64,000 nt of DNA from Pogonophryne albipinna (lineage: Eukaryota; Chordata; Actinopteri; Perciformes; Artedidraconidae): NCBI GenBank assembly GCA_028583405.1, contig CM053252.1:39929567-39993566 (forward strand). Direction: 5' to 3'. Below are positions 11,643 through 22,534 of the stretch, one piece after another (within the stretch, counting starts at the first letter, position 1; every line of letters begins with the position of its first letter). The translations under genes and the position numbers were made by a program. Below the pieces are notes generated by a model. It worked only from the letters and a program-made list of their open reading frames with translations. It was not told the DNA's origin and did no database searches.

Positions 11643-13884
11643 GAGAGGCTTCTCAATTCTTAAATTTCCCCTCCTCGACTCCCCTCCTCGACTCCCCTCC
11701 TCGAGACTTAGTCCCTCCCACAGGAGATGCGAGCGGAGGACCGAGGAGGGGAACCGAGGAGAGAGGAGGGGAAGCAGCAGATGTTTAAATAAATGAGAAC
11801 TCCTCTCCTCTGAGCGGTCATATTAAAGCGACGTCCGTTCATTATTACGTGGCAACAGCTGCATCAGCTGTCGAGTGTTTTGTCATAGCGCTGTATTTTA
11901 TAATCTCTGTTACATCAGCTGAACATTGTTCCCCCACATATTTACTTTGAATTAATTGAGAGTGCGGTATAATGCAGCGACGTGCAGTCAGGGGAGGCAG
12001 GGGAGGCAGAGCCTCACCTGTCATACTCCAATGTAACGGAAAAACAACTAAAGAAAACCTAAATAGTAATAATAATAAAATGTCTCCACTGATCTGTGTT
12101 GTAAGTGTGATTTCTGTATGATTCCAATCGCTTTTTATAGTCAAAATCAGCAAATTGGCCGAGCTCCGCTACAACTACATGGGAGCGATGAGGAGTGAGG
12201 CAGGGACGAGCTCTGCCTCTCGTAAGCCCACAGTAACTTGCTGGAGCGCGGGCACTAATGTAGCGCGGGCACTTATTTTGTGAGCGCGCTCAAGCCAGTT
12301 ACTGTGTGGTGAGGTGAGGCACAGATGAGATCTGCCTCACCTCAGAATGCGTCACCCCACAGAAACTGTCTGGAAAGCGGGCCCTAAGCGCATGCCTGCA
12401 CCATCTCACTGTATGTCACCAATGTAATGTTTGCAGATCCCTTTATTACATTTATCCTCGCCATCCATAGTCTCTAAATAACTTATTTCACGTATATATG
12501 ATATTTAAGCTCGTTGGTCTCATCATACAACGGCAATGAAAAAAGCACCAGGAGAGGCAGCCACAACCTCTGCCGCACTGAAGGGGGCGCATGTGAGCCC
12601 ACAGGTTCTTGTTGCTACTGTTATTCTACACAGAGACGGTAGACGCAAACAACAAGCTAGGCTTTTGAAACTAGAGGAAGATAAGGAGGACCTTTACAAA
12701 AATGTAATGGAGATTGTTGTCCAGAAGGATAGCATGGACTTCATCTTCAAGTCAAGGTAAGACCACCATTGTAATGAAAATGGGATCTTACTAAGAAAGA
12801 ACAATCCAATATTTAGATTTTGGGTATCCTATTGTTGAACAGTTTCAGTTTCAGTTTAAAATGAATCGAAGCATCAGACTAAAAAAGCTTTTGAAAATAA
12901 CCGAACATTTCGATTAAGGTCAAAATATAATATTTGTAAATCTGACTCTGAAAGAGTCAGTGCCTCACCAGCCATGAACCTCACCGCACGTCACTGGTAT
13001 AATGAGACACTAACAGGCTACAGATGCGGACACACACACACAAATATATTTATATAAATATATACAATTTAAAGTATGAGAGCACTCTCATAATAATGTA
13101 ACACAATCAGAGACTGGATATATCCCCCCCTCTCTCTGGTCGCTGAAATGGGGAATTGAAATTACGGGCCAAAAGTTGTATTTACAAGTATTAAAAGTAA
13201 GCAGAGGACACCAAACCAACTGAGACCCGTCTGTCCGCCGCATCTACGCACTGTACAACACACACACACACACACACACACACCTACACCACACACACCT
13301 ACATACTGTACCACACACACACATACACACTGCCTACCACACACACACTTACAGCTCCTAAAGCATAATCAGGCTACAGCCGTTGTGTATTTTATTATGT
13401 GAAGCACTAAATGGTCTTAGAAAAGTATCGACTCTTTGTTTGTAGATATCTACTAAACTACAGCAAATAAAGAGAGTAACGTAGGCCTGTTATACTGAGT
13501 GATATATATTGTACACTGCTCTGCTTTCTGCACGGACCTCACAGCTGTTCTCACTGTAAACATCTCGACGCGATGAAAGCAGTTTCTAAAATAATATCCA
13601 GAGGATGCATGCAGAGCTGTCATTGGCTGAGATAAGTCCGGCCGTGCGTCACGCCTCCACCGTTCCCGGAAATGCATCCGTGGAGGAGCCGTGGAGGAAC
13701 CATCAGTGTTTCCTCGGTTAGAGCTCCTCCAGAGAGCCTCCTCGATGCTCGGTCCTCGATGTGCATTTAGAGAAATGAGATGTCCTTCAAAATGGCGCGC
13801 TGAAATTCATTTCCGGGTCACTACCAGAGGACCGAGGAGTCGAGGAGTCGAGGAGGGGAAATTTGGGTATTGAGAAGCCTCTCT
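11643..13884. mobile_element. Element A, nested in C
   Basis: Inverted ends GAGAGGCTTCTCAAT / ATTGAGAAGCCTCTC, followed inward by repeats of CCTCGACTCC. It is closely related to element B (14953-16067) along its whole length, apart from a 1,022-bp hAT insertion that B lacks. Non-autonomous. Confidence 0.75.
11975..12996. mobile_element. hAT-type element, nested in A (fourth level)
   Basis: Exact 8-bp duplication gtataatg (11967-11974 and 12997-13004), inverted ends CAGCGACGTGCAGT / ACCGCACGTCACTG-type, and the uninterrupted empty site in the related element B near 15240. It includes a 74-codon open frame (12536-12757) followed by a GTAAGA donor-like site, perhaps a remnant exon; the protein is not recognised. 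Confidence 0.88.
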
Positions 13885-14460
13885 TGTCTCGACCTGACCG
13901 GAGTCACGCTGTGTGTGTCCGTCAGGAAACACGCTGTTTACAAGTAGTTCCAGCAAACATCCACTGATAAATTGCGATGTTAACAACCTCATGATAACCT
14001 CATATGTTTTTAACTTAGGATCATACCTGTGTTTAGTCTAGAAAAAGGTAAATGTGTGCATTTTATTATAAAGTTGTGTATATTTACAGACCGTTGCAAA
14101 AACTAAGAAGCTTATAAACATCAAGTTTAAAACTAAAAGAGCTTTGAAACACAATGAAAGATGTTTGGAGTTTTATTTGAGTTATTCATTTAAACTTTTT
14201 GTCTAAGAGATGCTGATTTGAAACCGTTGTTACATACAGTTACGGCATTTCCTGTTTCTGCCGGAGAGAGGGGAGGCCGTCCCAAAGCTTGCTGCTGTAT
14301 TTACTCCCTCCATCTGACAGGAGGGAGCCTCGTTGAGCTGCGAGTGTGGCTACAGACGGAGTTCACTCCGTCACGGAGGGGTAGGGTCGAGGGAGTGGTT
14401 TGGGATTGGACCTAGGTGTGTGTGCCTTACCTCCGCCACCGGCATCATACAACAGATCTG

Positions 14461-16968
14461 GGGCCTCATTTATAACGCTGTGCGTAGGATTCACGTGGGA
14501 AGGTTGCTTACGTAGTAGAAATCCAAAAAATAGGTACAGAAATGTTCCGACATTTTCCGATTCACCAAACATTGCGTACCGGCGAGGAAAGTGCGTACAG
14601 CACTTCCTACGCCGGTTTCCCTTTATAAATCACAACTGACTTGAAATGCGGTGCAGCTTTTGCGGGCTTCACGTAACGCCCATATTTGCCTATAAATAGT
14701 CAAAGAAACGCCCATTCATTCATTCATTCATTCTGACTGACTTTATGAAGAAGATAGCAGGAAATGACGACAGAACAGCTAAATAAGACATCTCATACCG
14801 TGTCAGATTTTGGTTATTTTGGGGAGGTCGAGATAAATCATATTGTTTGGTGGATGCCGTTTGAACCAGAGTAGCAGCATGGAGGTCGGATCGTCACCAA
14901 AATAAATAAATAAGTGGTCCGAAAAAGGTTCATGACAAAAAGAATACACATAGGCCCCTTCTCATTTCTCTAACTCCCCTCCTCGACTCCCCTCCTCGAC
15001 TCCTATCCTCGAGACTTAGTCCCGCCCACAGGAGATGCGAGCCGAGGAGCCGAGGAGGGGAACCGAGGAGAGAGGAGGGGAAGCAGCAGGCGGTTAGAGA
15101 AATGAGAACTCCTCTCCTCTGAGCGGTCATTTTAAAGAGACGTCCATTAATGATGACAGGAGGCACAGCAGCCCTCTGTCTGATGGACAGATGTGTTCAT
15201 GGCCACTTATATATTTACTTTGATTCATTCACAGTGCGGTATAATGAGACAATAACAGGCTACAGATGCGGACACACACACACACATACATATATATACA
15301 ATTTCAGAATCAAACAGAGCACTCTCATATTAACGTAACACTATCAGAGACTGGATATATCCTCCCCCCCCCCCTCTCTGGTCGCTACATAGAGGAAAAT
15401 AAATTACGGGCCAAAAGTTTTATTTACAAGTATTAAAAGTAAGCAGAGGACACCAAACCAACTGAGACCTGTCTGTCCGCTGCATCTACGCACACACTGT
15501 ACCACACACACGCACCTACAGCTAACAGCCTAACAGCCGTTGTGTATTTTATTATGTGAAGCACTAAATGGTTTTAGAAAAATATGGACTCTTTGTTTGT
15601 AGATATCTACTAAACTACAGCAAATAAAGAGAGTAGGCCTGTTATACTGAGTGATATATATTATACACACTGCTCTGCTTTCTGCACGGACCTCACAGCT
15701 GTTCTCTCTGGAAACATCGCGTCGCGATGAAAGCAGTTAATAAAATAATATCCAGGGGATGGCCGGATGCAGAGCTGTCATTGGCTGAGATAAGTCCGGC
15801 CGTGCGTCACGACTCTTTGAAACATCTCTGTTGCCGGAAATGCATCCACGAAGGAGCCGTGGAGGACCGTGGAGGACCCATCAGTGTATCCTCGGTTAGA
15901 GCTCCTCCAGAGAGCCTCCTCGATGCTCGATGCTCGGTCCTCGAAGTGCATTTAGAGAAATGAGATGTCCTTCAACATGGTGCGCTGAAATTCATTTCCG
16001 GGTCACTACCGGAGGACCGAGGAGTCGAGGAGTCGAGGAGGGGGATTTGATTAAATGAGAAAGGGCCATAGCCTTCCTCAGGCAGTGTGTTTGTACCGGG
16101 GACAGGAGACACCTCCTTGATGAGAAACTGTAAGAAATGATCGGGGAATCCCTCCGGAGTGGAGTCATGACGACTGGGTCTGAATTATGTTTTCGTATTT
16201 GGTGGTTTGTGTCCCAGCTGTCGATCAGCTGTGTGCAGCGTCTCCACTGCAGCCTGTGCATCTCAACCCCCCCCCCACCCCCCTCAGCAACTCTATATCC
16301 ACCAGTTAAAGGAAATACAACTAATGTGTTGTGTTATATTAGCTGTACAATTGACCACATATGGTGTTCTTAGTTTCCATACCTCCTGTGTTTTACGAGC
16401 GACTTATCAAGTCTTGGCAAACGGCATAAAACACGATTAAACATGATAGTATATAAAACCATGCTCGTATCTACAACCTATAGAAATGCAAAACGGCGTC
16501 AGTTTAGACGTAATTCTGTCCTCCTGCTTACCGCATCATTTATGAGAAAACATTTCATAACATTAACACAACATATTCGAGGTGGTTTTAAATAACATAT
16601 CCGTATTTATTTATTTCTCCAAGTTATGTTTTTGTGTGCACTGAGGAGTCTCAAACAGGCGTTTGTTTAATCATTTTAAGATTGGCTTTAATCAATGTTT
16701 GAAAATGAATTATTCATATATGATAAATGAGAGGGAACATTTTATTTATGGTATTATTTCCACACATTTCTCTCCATTCTTCCTTCTGCCAATGGTGTCG
16801 CAGTTTCTCGTCTCTCCCGTTTTTGTGCTTAGTGCGTACGCATGGGTTAGAGTTTGCGTGGAGGACCGCACATTTCCCCGTCAAGTTAGTATTTTATAAA
16901 TCGCAAACATTGCGTAGAAACTGGCGTACGCCATTTTTTGAGCATATATCCCTTTATAAATGAGGCCC
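14461..16968. mobile_element. Harbinger-like element, nested in H
   Basis: Inverted ends GGGCCTCATTTATAA / TTTATAAATGAGGCCC flanked by CTG on both sides (14458-14460 and 16969-16971), a 3-bp duplication as in PIF/Harbinger. No transposase is seen; it is split by element B. Confidence 0.65.
14953..16067. mobile_element. Element B, nested in the Harbinger-like element
   Basis: Inverted ends GGCCCCTTCTCATTT / AAATGAGAAAGGGCC flanked by ata on both sides (14950-14952, 16068-16070). Same family as element A (shared CTCCTCGACTCC ends, shared interior from the GTGCGGTATAATGAGAC region to the CGAGGAGTCGAGG end). Confidence 0.75.
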
Positions 16969-17451
16969 CTGAGCTGTCCAACTATGACAACACTCCTTGA
17001 ACATGCGCGCGCTATGTGAGAATCTGCCTTGGTACAAAGTAGCATTGAAAACATGGAACGGAGTTTCATTGATTTGGGCATTCTCTCAATAAGCAAGTGG
17101 AATGGATTTGATAGTGAAGCACTGACACAGCGCTCTACAAAGTGCGGCGAGTGGATAGACCGATTCACAGACTTTCCGCAGAGTAAAAGTGGGGGGGTCT
17201 AAACTAATCATTTGAAAAAGTGGGGGGGACTTGTCCCACCCTCATATAATGGCTGTGACGCCCATGCTACAGTGTAGGAATGCAAGATGACACATTTCAG
17301 AGAGGGGGAATAATTGTTCTATATTTACACATCTTTATTATTATTCTTGCTTTACTCGTACTTATTGTTGACTCATTCTGGAAAAATACCATTCCCTTAA
17401 TTCTCTAGAAGAGTAGTTTTGAGCATGCTCTGTAGACTGTTACTGTGTAGA

Positions 17452-17856
17452 TGTCACGATTCTTATGTCATGTCACGGTTTTAGTTTTGTGTGTCTGGTA
17501 ATGGGTTTTGTTTTGCTGTTCATTCCTCCTGTCGTTAGTTTCCCTGGTGTGTCTGATTGTCTGATTGTGTTCACCTGTTGCCCTTGTGTTTCTCCTTCCC
17601 TGCCCGGCTGTTTCTCGTCTCGTGATTACCCCTCCCTGTATTTAGTCTTGTCTCTTCCTGTGTTCGGTGTTGGTTCATTGTTTGTCTTTCATGTCTCCCT
17701 TCATGTTGGTCACAGTCACCTTTTGTTTGGATGCTACCTCGTGCTACAGTACCTGTTCATGGATTCATGTTTTTCAGCTTTTGTAAATAAAGCTCGCCTT
17801 TAACCCGCTTCCCTCCTCAATCTGCAATTGGGTCCTAATTTTCCCCAACCCTGACA
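17452..17856 (+). repeat. 5' LTR (405 bp)
   Basis: TGTCACGATTC... to ...CCCTGACA. Contains an AATAAAG polyadenylation-like site. Relative to the 3' LTR it has extra sequence near 17623-17636 and lacks about 13 bases after GCTCGCCTTT. Confidence 0.9.
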
Positions 17857-17915
17857 GAATTAACCAACCAAGTATATACCCAGCAGATGATCCATTTGAA
17901 ATGGAGTTGTATTAA

Positions 17916-19007
17916 TTGACCTACTTGCTGGCTTGCAGCTATGGTAAATGGAGGGGAGCAACCAGTGTGGAGCAAAAGAGGGCTGCCCTGGCAGAGGCGT
18001 ACCAGAGGGCAACAGAGAAACCAGGGTTAGTGAAGTTCTTACCTGGCTGGATTATGGACTTCCTCCAGACATGCGTTTCCCGGCCTGCTAGCCCCAGGCA
18101 TGCTAGCCCCCTGCCTGCCACAGTTCCCAACATAGCTTCTTTCGAGAACGCTTTTGATGGGTCTCGTCTGACTTTTGGAGGTCCACGGAGCCTCCAAAAG
18201 GCTCCTAAGAGAAGGAGGCCCAGGCTACCAGCCCGAGCCCCTGCAGCCATGTTTCCGGCTCCAGCGCCGGCCCCTGCAGCCATGGTTTCGTGCTCCAGTG
18301 CTGGCCCACACAGCCATGGTACCGTGCTCCAGTACCATCCCACACAGCCATGGTTCCGTGTTCCGGTTCCGTGCCCAGCAGCCATGGTTCCTGCTCCAGT
18401 ACCGGCCCACACAGCCATGGTTCCAGCCCCAGTTCTGGCCCCAGCAGCCATGGTTCCAGCCCCAGTTCTTGCCCCAGCAGCCATGGTTCCAGCTCCAGAA
18501 CTGGCCCACAAAGCCATGGATCCGTGCACCAGTACCGGCCCACACAGCCATGCTTCCATGCTCCATTACCTGGCTCACACAGCCAGGGTCCAGGCTTCTG
18601 TTCCGTGCTCAACAGCCATGGTTCCGGCTCCAGAACCGGCCCCAGCAGCCATGGTTCCGGCTTCAGTACCGGCCCCAGTAGCCATGGTCCCGACTCCAGT
18701 TTCGGCTCCAGTAGTCTCCTGTTGGCTCTCCGGCCGACGCCAGCTCCCCGTGTCCTGTCGGCGTACCAGCCGACTCCAGCACCTCGTCTCCTGTCGGCGT
18801 TCCGGCCGACTCCAGCCCCCCGTGTTCTGTCGGCGTACCGACCGTCTCAAGTCTCCTCTCGAGTCCCCTCTCGAGTCCCCTCTCGAGTCCCCTCTCCAGT
18901 CCCCTCTCGAGTCCCCTCTCCATTCCCCTCTCCAGTCCCCTCTCGAGTCCCCTCTCGAGTCTCCTCTCAAGTTCCTTCTCCAGTCCCTAATCAAGTCCCT
19001 TCTCTAG
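17916..19007 (+). CDS. LTR-element reading frame 1, proline/alanine-rich
   Basis: A 363-codon open frame. Its first about 85 residues look like ordinary protein (MTYLLACSYGKWRGATSVEQ, then KRAALAEAYQRATEKPGLVK and FLPGWIMDFLQTCVS), followed by low-complexity AAMVPAPV-type repeats. It might be a gag remnant, but I recognise no gag or zinc-knuckle motif. Overlapping frames are also open because of the repeat composition, so translation is unproven. Confidence 0.4.
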   Translation: MTYLLACSYGKWRGATSVEQKRAALAEAYQRATEKPGLVKFLPGWIMDFLQTCVSRPASPRHASPLPATVPNIASFENAFDGSRLTFGGPRSLQKAPKRRRPRLPARAPAAMFPAPAPAPAAMVSCSSAGPHSHGTVLQYHPTQPWFRVPVPCPAAMVPAPVPAHTAMVPAPVLAPAAMVPAPVLAPAAMVPAPELAHKAMDPCTSTGPHSHASMLHYLAHTARVQASVPCSTAMVPAPEPAPAAMVPASVPAPVAMVPTPVSAPVVSCWLSGRRQLPVSCRRTSRLQHLVSCRRSGRLQPPVFCRRTDRLKSPLESPLESPLESPLQSPLESPLHSPLQSPLESPLESPLKFLLQSLIKSLL

Positions 19008-20818
19008 TCCCTATTCAAGTCCCTACTCTATGTCCTGTCCCGTTGGGGGTCCCGCCGACTACTCTTCTGCCGGGGGTCCTGCCAACCCTATGTCCTGTAC
19101 CGTTGGAGGTCCCGCCGACTACTCTTCTGCCGGGGGTCCTGCCAACCCTATGTCCTGTGCCGTTGGAGGTTCCGCTGGGGGTCCTGCCAACTCCATGTCC
19201 TGTCCCGTTGGGGGTCCCGCCGACTACTCTTCTGCCGGGGGTCCGGCCAACCCTATGTCCTGTGCCGTTGGGGGTCCAGCCGACACCTGTTACGTCGGAG
19301 GTCCTGCCAACTCCATGTCCTGTTTCATTGGGGGTCCCGCCGACAACTCTTCTGCCGGGGGTCCTGCCAACCCCATGCCCTGTTTCGTTGGGGGTCCCGC
19401 CGACTACTCTTCTGCCGGGGGTCCTGCCAACCCTATGTCCTGTGCCGTTGGAGGTCCCGCCGACTACTCTTCTGCCGGGGGTCCTGCCAACCCTTTGTCC
19501 TGTGCCATTGGAGGTCCCGCCGACTACTCTTCTGCCGGAAGTCCTGCCAACCCTATGTCCTGTCCCGTTGGGGGTCCCGCCGACTACTCTTCTGCCGGGG
19601 GTCCTGCCAACCCTATGTCCTGTACCGTTGGAGGTCCCGCCGACTACTCTTCTGCCGGGGGTCCTGCCAACCCTATGTCCTGTGCCGTTGGAGGTTCCGC
19701 TGGGGGTCCTGCCAACTCCATGTCCTGTCCCGTTGGGGGTCCCGCCGACTACTCTTCTGCCGGGGGTCCGGCCAACCCTATGTCCTGTGCCGTTGGGGGT
19801 CCAGCCGACACCTGTTACGTCGGAGGTCCTGCCAACTCCATGTCCTGTTTCATTGGGGGTCCCGCCGACAACTCTTCTGCCGGGGGTCCTGCCAACCCCA
19901 TGCCCTGTTTCGTTGGGGGTCCCGCCGACTACTCTTCTGCCGGGGGTCCTGCCAACCCTATGTCCTGTGCCGTTGGAGGTCCCGCCGACTACTCTTCTGC
20001 CGGGGGTCCTGCCAACCCTTTGTCCTGTGCCATTGGAGGTCCCGCCGACTACTCTTCTGCCGGAAGTCCTGCCAACCCTATGTCCTGTCCCGTTGGGGGT
20101 CCCGCCGACTACTCTTCTGCCGGGGGTCCTTCCAACCCTATGTCCTGTGCCATTGGAGGCCCCGCCGACTACTCTTCTGCCGGGGGTCCTGCCAACCCTA
20201 TGTCCTGTGCCGTTGGAGGTCACGCCGACACCTGTCCCGCCGGGGGTCTCGCCAACACCTGTCCTGTTGGGGGTCCCGCCGAAACGTGCTCCGCCGGTTT
20301 TCCTGCCAACACCATATCGTGTCCTGGTTGGGGTCCCACTGACCCCAGCCGATGTTCCGTCCAGGGTCCCGTCTACGCCTGACCCGCCAAGGGTTCCACC
20401 AGCTCCTGCCCGTCCTTGGGCCTGGCCCCCTGAGTGCCACGGTCTTCGCCCTCGAGCCCGGCCCCCTGACTTTCCCAGTCACGGCCCTCGCCCTCGGGCC
20501 CGGCCCCCTGACTCTTCCAGCCGCTGCCTTCGCCCTCATGCTCGGCCCCCTGAGTTCGCCCGCTGTGGCCTTCGCCCCACCACGAACTCTGCCTTGCCCC
20601 CGGGCCGTCCGCCCGAGACCCCTTCCTGGTCCTCTGCCGTGCCCCCGAGCTGTCAACCCAAACCCGTCCTCCAGACCCCCTCCACCCACCCTTTTGGAAA
20701 TGTTGGACTTTATTATGGACGTCTGGGATCCGTCCCGATTCTTATGTCATGTCACGGTTTTAGTTTTGTGTGTCTGGTAATGGGTTTTGTTTTGCTGTTC
20801 ATTCCTCCCTGTCGTTAG
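18290..20818 (+). CDS. LTR-element reading frame 2, long proline-rich repeat frame
   Basis: 842 codons without a stop, in another frame from the one above. Ser/His-rich at first, then VPSRVPS-type repeats (18850-19020), then a 20-residue unit repeated many times (GVPPTTLLPGVLPTLCPVPL), then Pro/Arg-rich sequence (ARPPDFPS, PPGRPPETP). It runs into the 3' LTR. Function unknown; it may be open only because the repeat unit length is a multiple of three. Confidence 0.35.
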   Translation: MLQCWPTQPWYRAPVPSHTAMVPCSGSVPSSHGSCSSTGPHSHGSSPSSGPSSHGSSPSSCPSSHGSSSRTGPQSHGSVHQYRPTQPCFHAPLPGSHSQGPGFCSVLNSHGSGSRTGPSSHGSGFSTGPSSHGPDSSFGSSSLLLALRPTPAPRVLSAYQPTPAPRLLSAFRPTPAPRVLSAYRPSQVSSRVPSRVPSRVPSPVPSRVPSPFPSPVPSRVPSRVSSQVPSPVPNQVPSLVPIQVPTLCPVPLGVPPTTLLPGVLPTLCPVPLEVPPTTLLPGVLPTLCPVPLEVPLGVLPTPCPVPLGVPPTTLLPGVRPTLCPVPLGVQPTPVTSEVLPTPCPVSLGVPPTTLLPGVLPTPCPVSLGVPPTTLLPGVLPTLCPVPLEVPPTTLLPGVLPTLCPVPLEVPPTTLLPEVLPTLCPVPLGVPPTTLLPGVLPTLCPVPLEVPPTTLLPGVLPTLCPVPLEVPLGVLPTPCPVPLGVPPTTLLPGVRPTLCPVPLGVQPTPVTSEVLPTPCPVSLGVPPTTLLPGVLPTPCPVSLGVPPTTLLPGVLPTLCPVPLEVPPTTLLPGVLPTLCPVPLEVPPTTLLPEVLPTLCPVPLGVPPTTLLPGVLPTLCPVPLEAPPTTLLPGVLPTLCPVPLEVTPTPVPPGVSPTPVLLGVPPKRAPPVFLPTPYRVLVGVPLTPADVPSRVPSTPDPPRVPPAPARPWAWPPECHGLRPRARPPDFPSHGPRPRARPPDSSSRCLRPHARPPEFARCGLRPTTNSALPPGRPPETPSWSSAVPPSCQPKPVLQTPSTHPFGNVGLYYGRLGSVPILMSCHGFSFVCLVMGFVLLFIPPCR
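19036..20230 (+). repeat. 60-bp tandem repeat with 525-bp higher-order unit
   Basis: Variants of a 60-bp unit (TGTCC(C/T)GT..GTTGG(G/A)GGTCCCGCCGACTAC-type). Sequence at 19036-19560 recurs at 19561-20085, with a third partial copy from 20086. Both 60 and 525 are multiples of three, so the frame is kept on both strands. Confidence 0.92.
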
Positions 20819-21134
20819 TTTCCCTGGTGTGTCTGATTGTCTGATTGTGTTCACCTGTTGCCCTTGTGTTTCTCCTTCCCTGCTCGGCTGTTTCTCGTCT
20901 CGTGTATTTAGTCTTGTCTCTTCCTGTGTTCAGTGTTGGTTCATTGTTTGTCTTTTATGTCTCCCTTCATGTTGGTCACAGTCACCTTTTGTTTGGATGC
21001 TACCTCGTGCTACAGTACCTGTTAATGGATTCATGTTTTTCAGCTTTTGTAAATAAAGCTCGCCTTTGTTTCATTTTGAAACCCGCTTTCCTCCTCAATC
21101 TGCATTTGGGTCCTATTTTTCCCCAACCCTGACA
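20731..21134 (+). repeat. 3' LTR (404 bp)
   Basis: Matches the 5' LTR almost throughout, with a few substitutions and two indels. The first base is changed (TG to CG). Confidence 0.9.
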
Positions 21135-21139
21135 GTAGA

Positions 21140-22534
21140 TAAACATTAAGGAAATAGCATGAACACCAGCGGAGCCACAATCTAATAAATCCTCTCATAT
21201 TACACTCACCAGATGTTTAATAAACTGACTTCATCTAACCAAAAAACAACATCAGAATGGAAACAAGTTACGCAAGATGAATTTTTACTGATACTAGAAA
21301 ACCAAGTGGTGCAAGAGCAGCAGCAGAAACAGAGAGCAGTGTGTCATGCTGATGTGTCTGAACATATTCTGCAGGATTCCCCAGTTAAGGATGCTGAAAA
21401 ACACTCAACACTGGAATGAGGACATTAACTTTCAATTCACAGATGATTGTAGATATACATATAGATATAAGGGAAGAAGGATATGTTTCTCTTCATACTG
21501 ACAGAGAGTATAATGTTCCTTTTGCATTTTGACTGGAGAGCACAGCATTCTTTAGTTTGTTGGCAAAGTGATCCATCAAGGAGGAGAAATGGGATCATCC
21601 CACTCTGACCAGCTCAGAGCATAAAGAGGAAAGCAGGAGGAGATATGGAAAGAATTTGTTTTGATGAAAGCCTGGAGTGGGAGCATTGGACCTGAACTAA
21701 AGTAACCTCAGTACAAAGAGAAAGAAAGGAAAGGAGGGAGAGGAAAAGGACAGGACAGGGAAGGGATTATAAAGAAAGGAAAGGAAAGGAGGAGTCTTCT
21801 CAGGATGAGAGCAGTGATGGCTGAAATTCTTTCAGCAGGGACAGGAAGCAGGGTGTGGGGGGGCTTGAAGTGTGTGTATGTTTATCTCGAGTCCATGGGA
21901 ACTTGACTTTCTTTTGGCCAAAGTGAGCATGCTGTTAAATTCACAAAGCTAAATCACATTTTGCTCTTCGAAACACAACACGTTTTTCTCCTCAGCCGAG
22001 ATAAGAAACATGCTTATTTAAAGAATATTCTGCATTTCTACTGAGGTGTTTTAAATGCAAACTGGAAAGCACATTGGGAATGCAAACACGTTTTATGTCA
22101 ACCCAGTAAATATAGCCTCTGTGAAATATTTCCTCTTTTAATTTGTGTTTGGTGTCCATCAACTGCTGAAGGGAATACATACTGTGGACGTCTGCTCGTC
22201 TCTGCTGATCCAGAAGCATAAAGCGGATTCATCAAGTTTTTGGCTGGAAACGCAGGCGAAGAAGACCATGATGAGAGTTGCAGAAGTGAACCAAAACAGT
22301 ATCTTAACATTGAGTTAAAAACTGCTATAAAATCTTGGCAGTGTGATTGTGTGTCATTTCATCACTACAAGAGATTATTTAAAAAAAGAAGAAGCTGTGT
22401 TGACATTGTTATTATACAAATATTGATCAAAGCTGCTTTTCTTCCAGCTTCATTCCCTGATTTTGATTGATACAGAAACGTTAATGCATAATTTCCCACT
22501 GTTTACAACCTGTTCACATGTCAGGATTTATATA
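21140..22534. other. Gene-free stretch
   Basis: No gene recognised; the short open frames have no splice or homology support. Purine-rich AAGGAAAGGA-type sequence occurs near 21715-21795. Confidence 0.5.

Larger units (their letters stand above)
11423..14409. mobile_element. Element C, nested in H
   Basis: Imperfect inverted ends CCATTCCCAAACC / GGTTTGGGATTGG, followed inward by CCCTACCCCT-rich sequence on the left (11440-11485, a 15-bp unit repeated three times) and its complement AGGGGTAGGGT on the right. The left and right interiors correspond. No target duplication is clear and no protein is seen. Confidence 0.6.
10274..17266. mobile_element. hAT-type element H (outermost of a 7-kb nest)
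   Basis: Exact 8-bp duplication ctacagtg at 10266-10273 and 17267-17274, and inverted ends CATGGGCGT / ACGCCCATG. Its own sequence is about 10274-11422, 14410-14460 and 16969-17266; the rest is later insertions. No transposase is recognised in it. Confidence 0.8.
17452..21134 (+). mobile_element. Non-autonomous LTR retrotransposon
   Basis: Two direct long terminal repeats flank a 2.9-kb interior; 5-bp target duplication gtaga (17447-17451 and 21135-21139). The 5' LTR starts TGTCACG and ends CCTGACA, typical of fish Gypsy-type elements. The interior has no reverse transcriptase, protease or integrase; it is a long proline-rich reading frame with tandem repeats. I could not identify a primer-binding site or a clear polypurine tract. 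Confidence 0.9.

Noticed and set aside
19015..20223. 402-codon minus-strand frame (GRRVVGG repeats)
   Set aside because: Antisense shadow of the 60-bp in-frame repeat in the LTR element.
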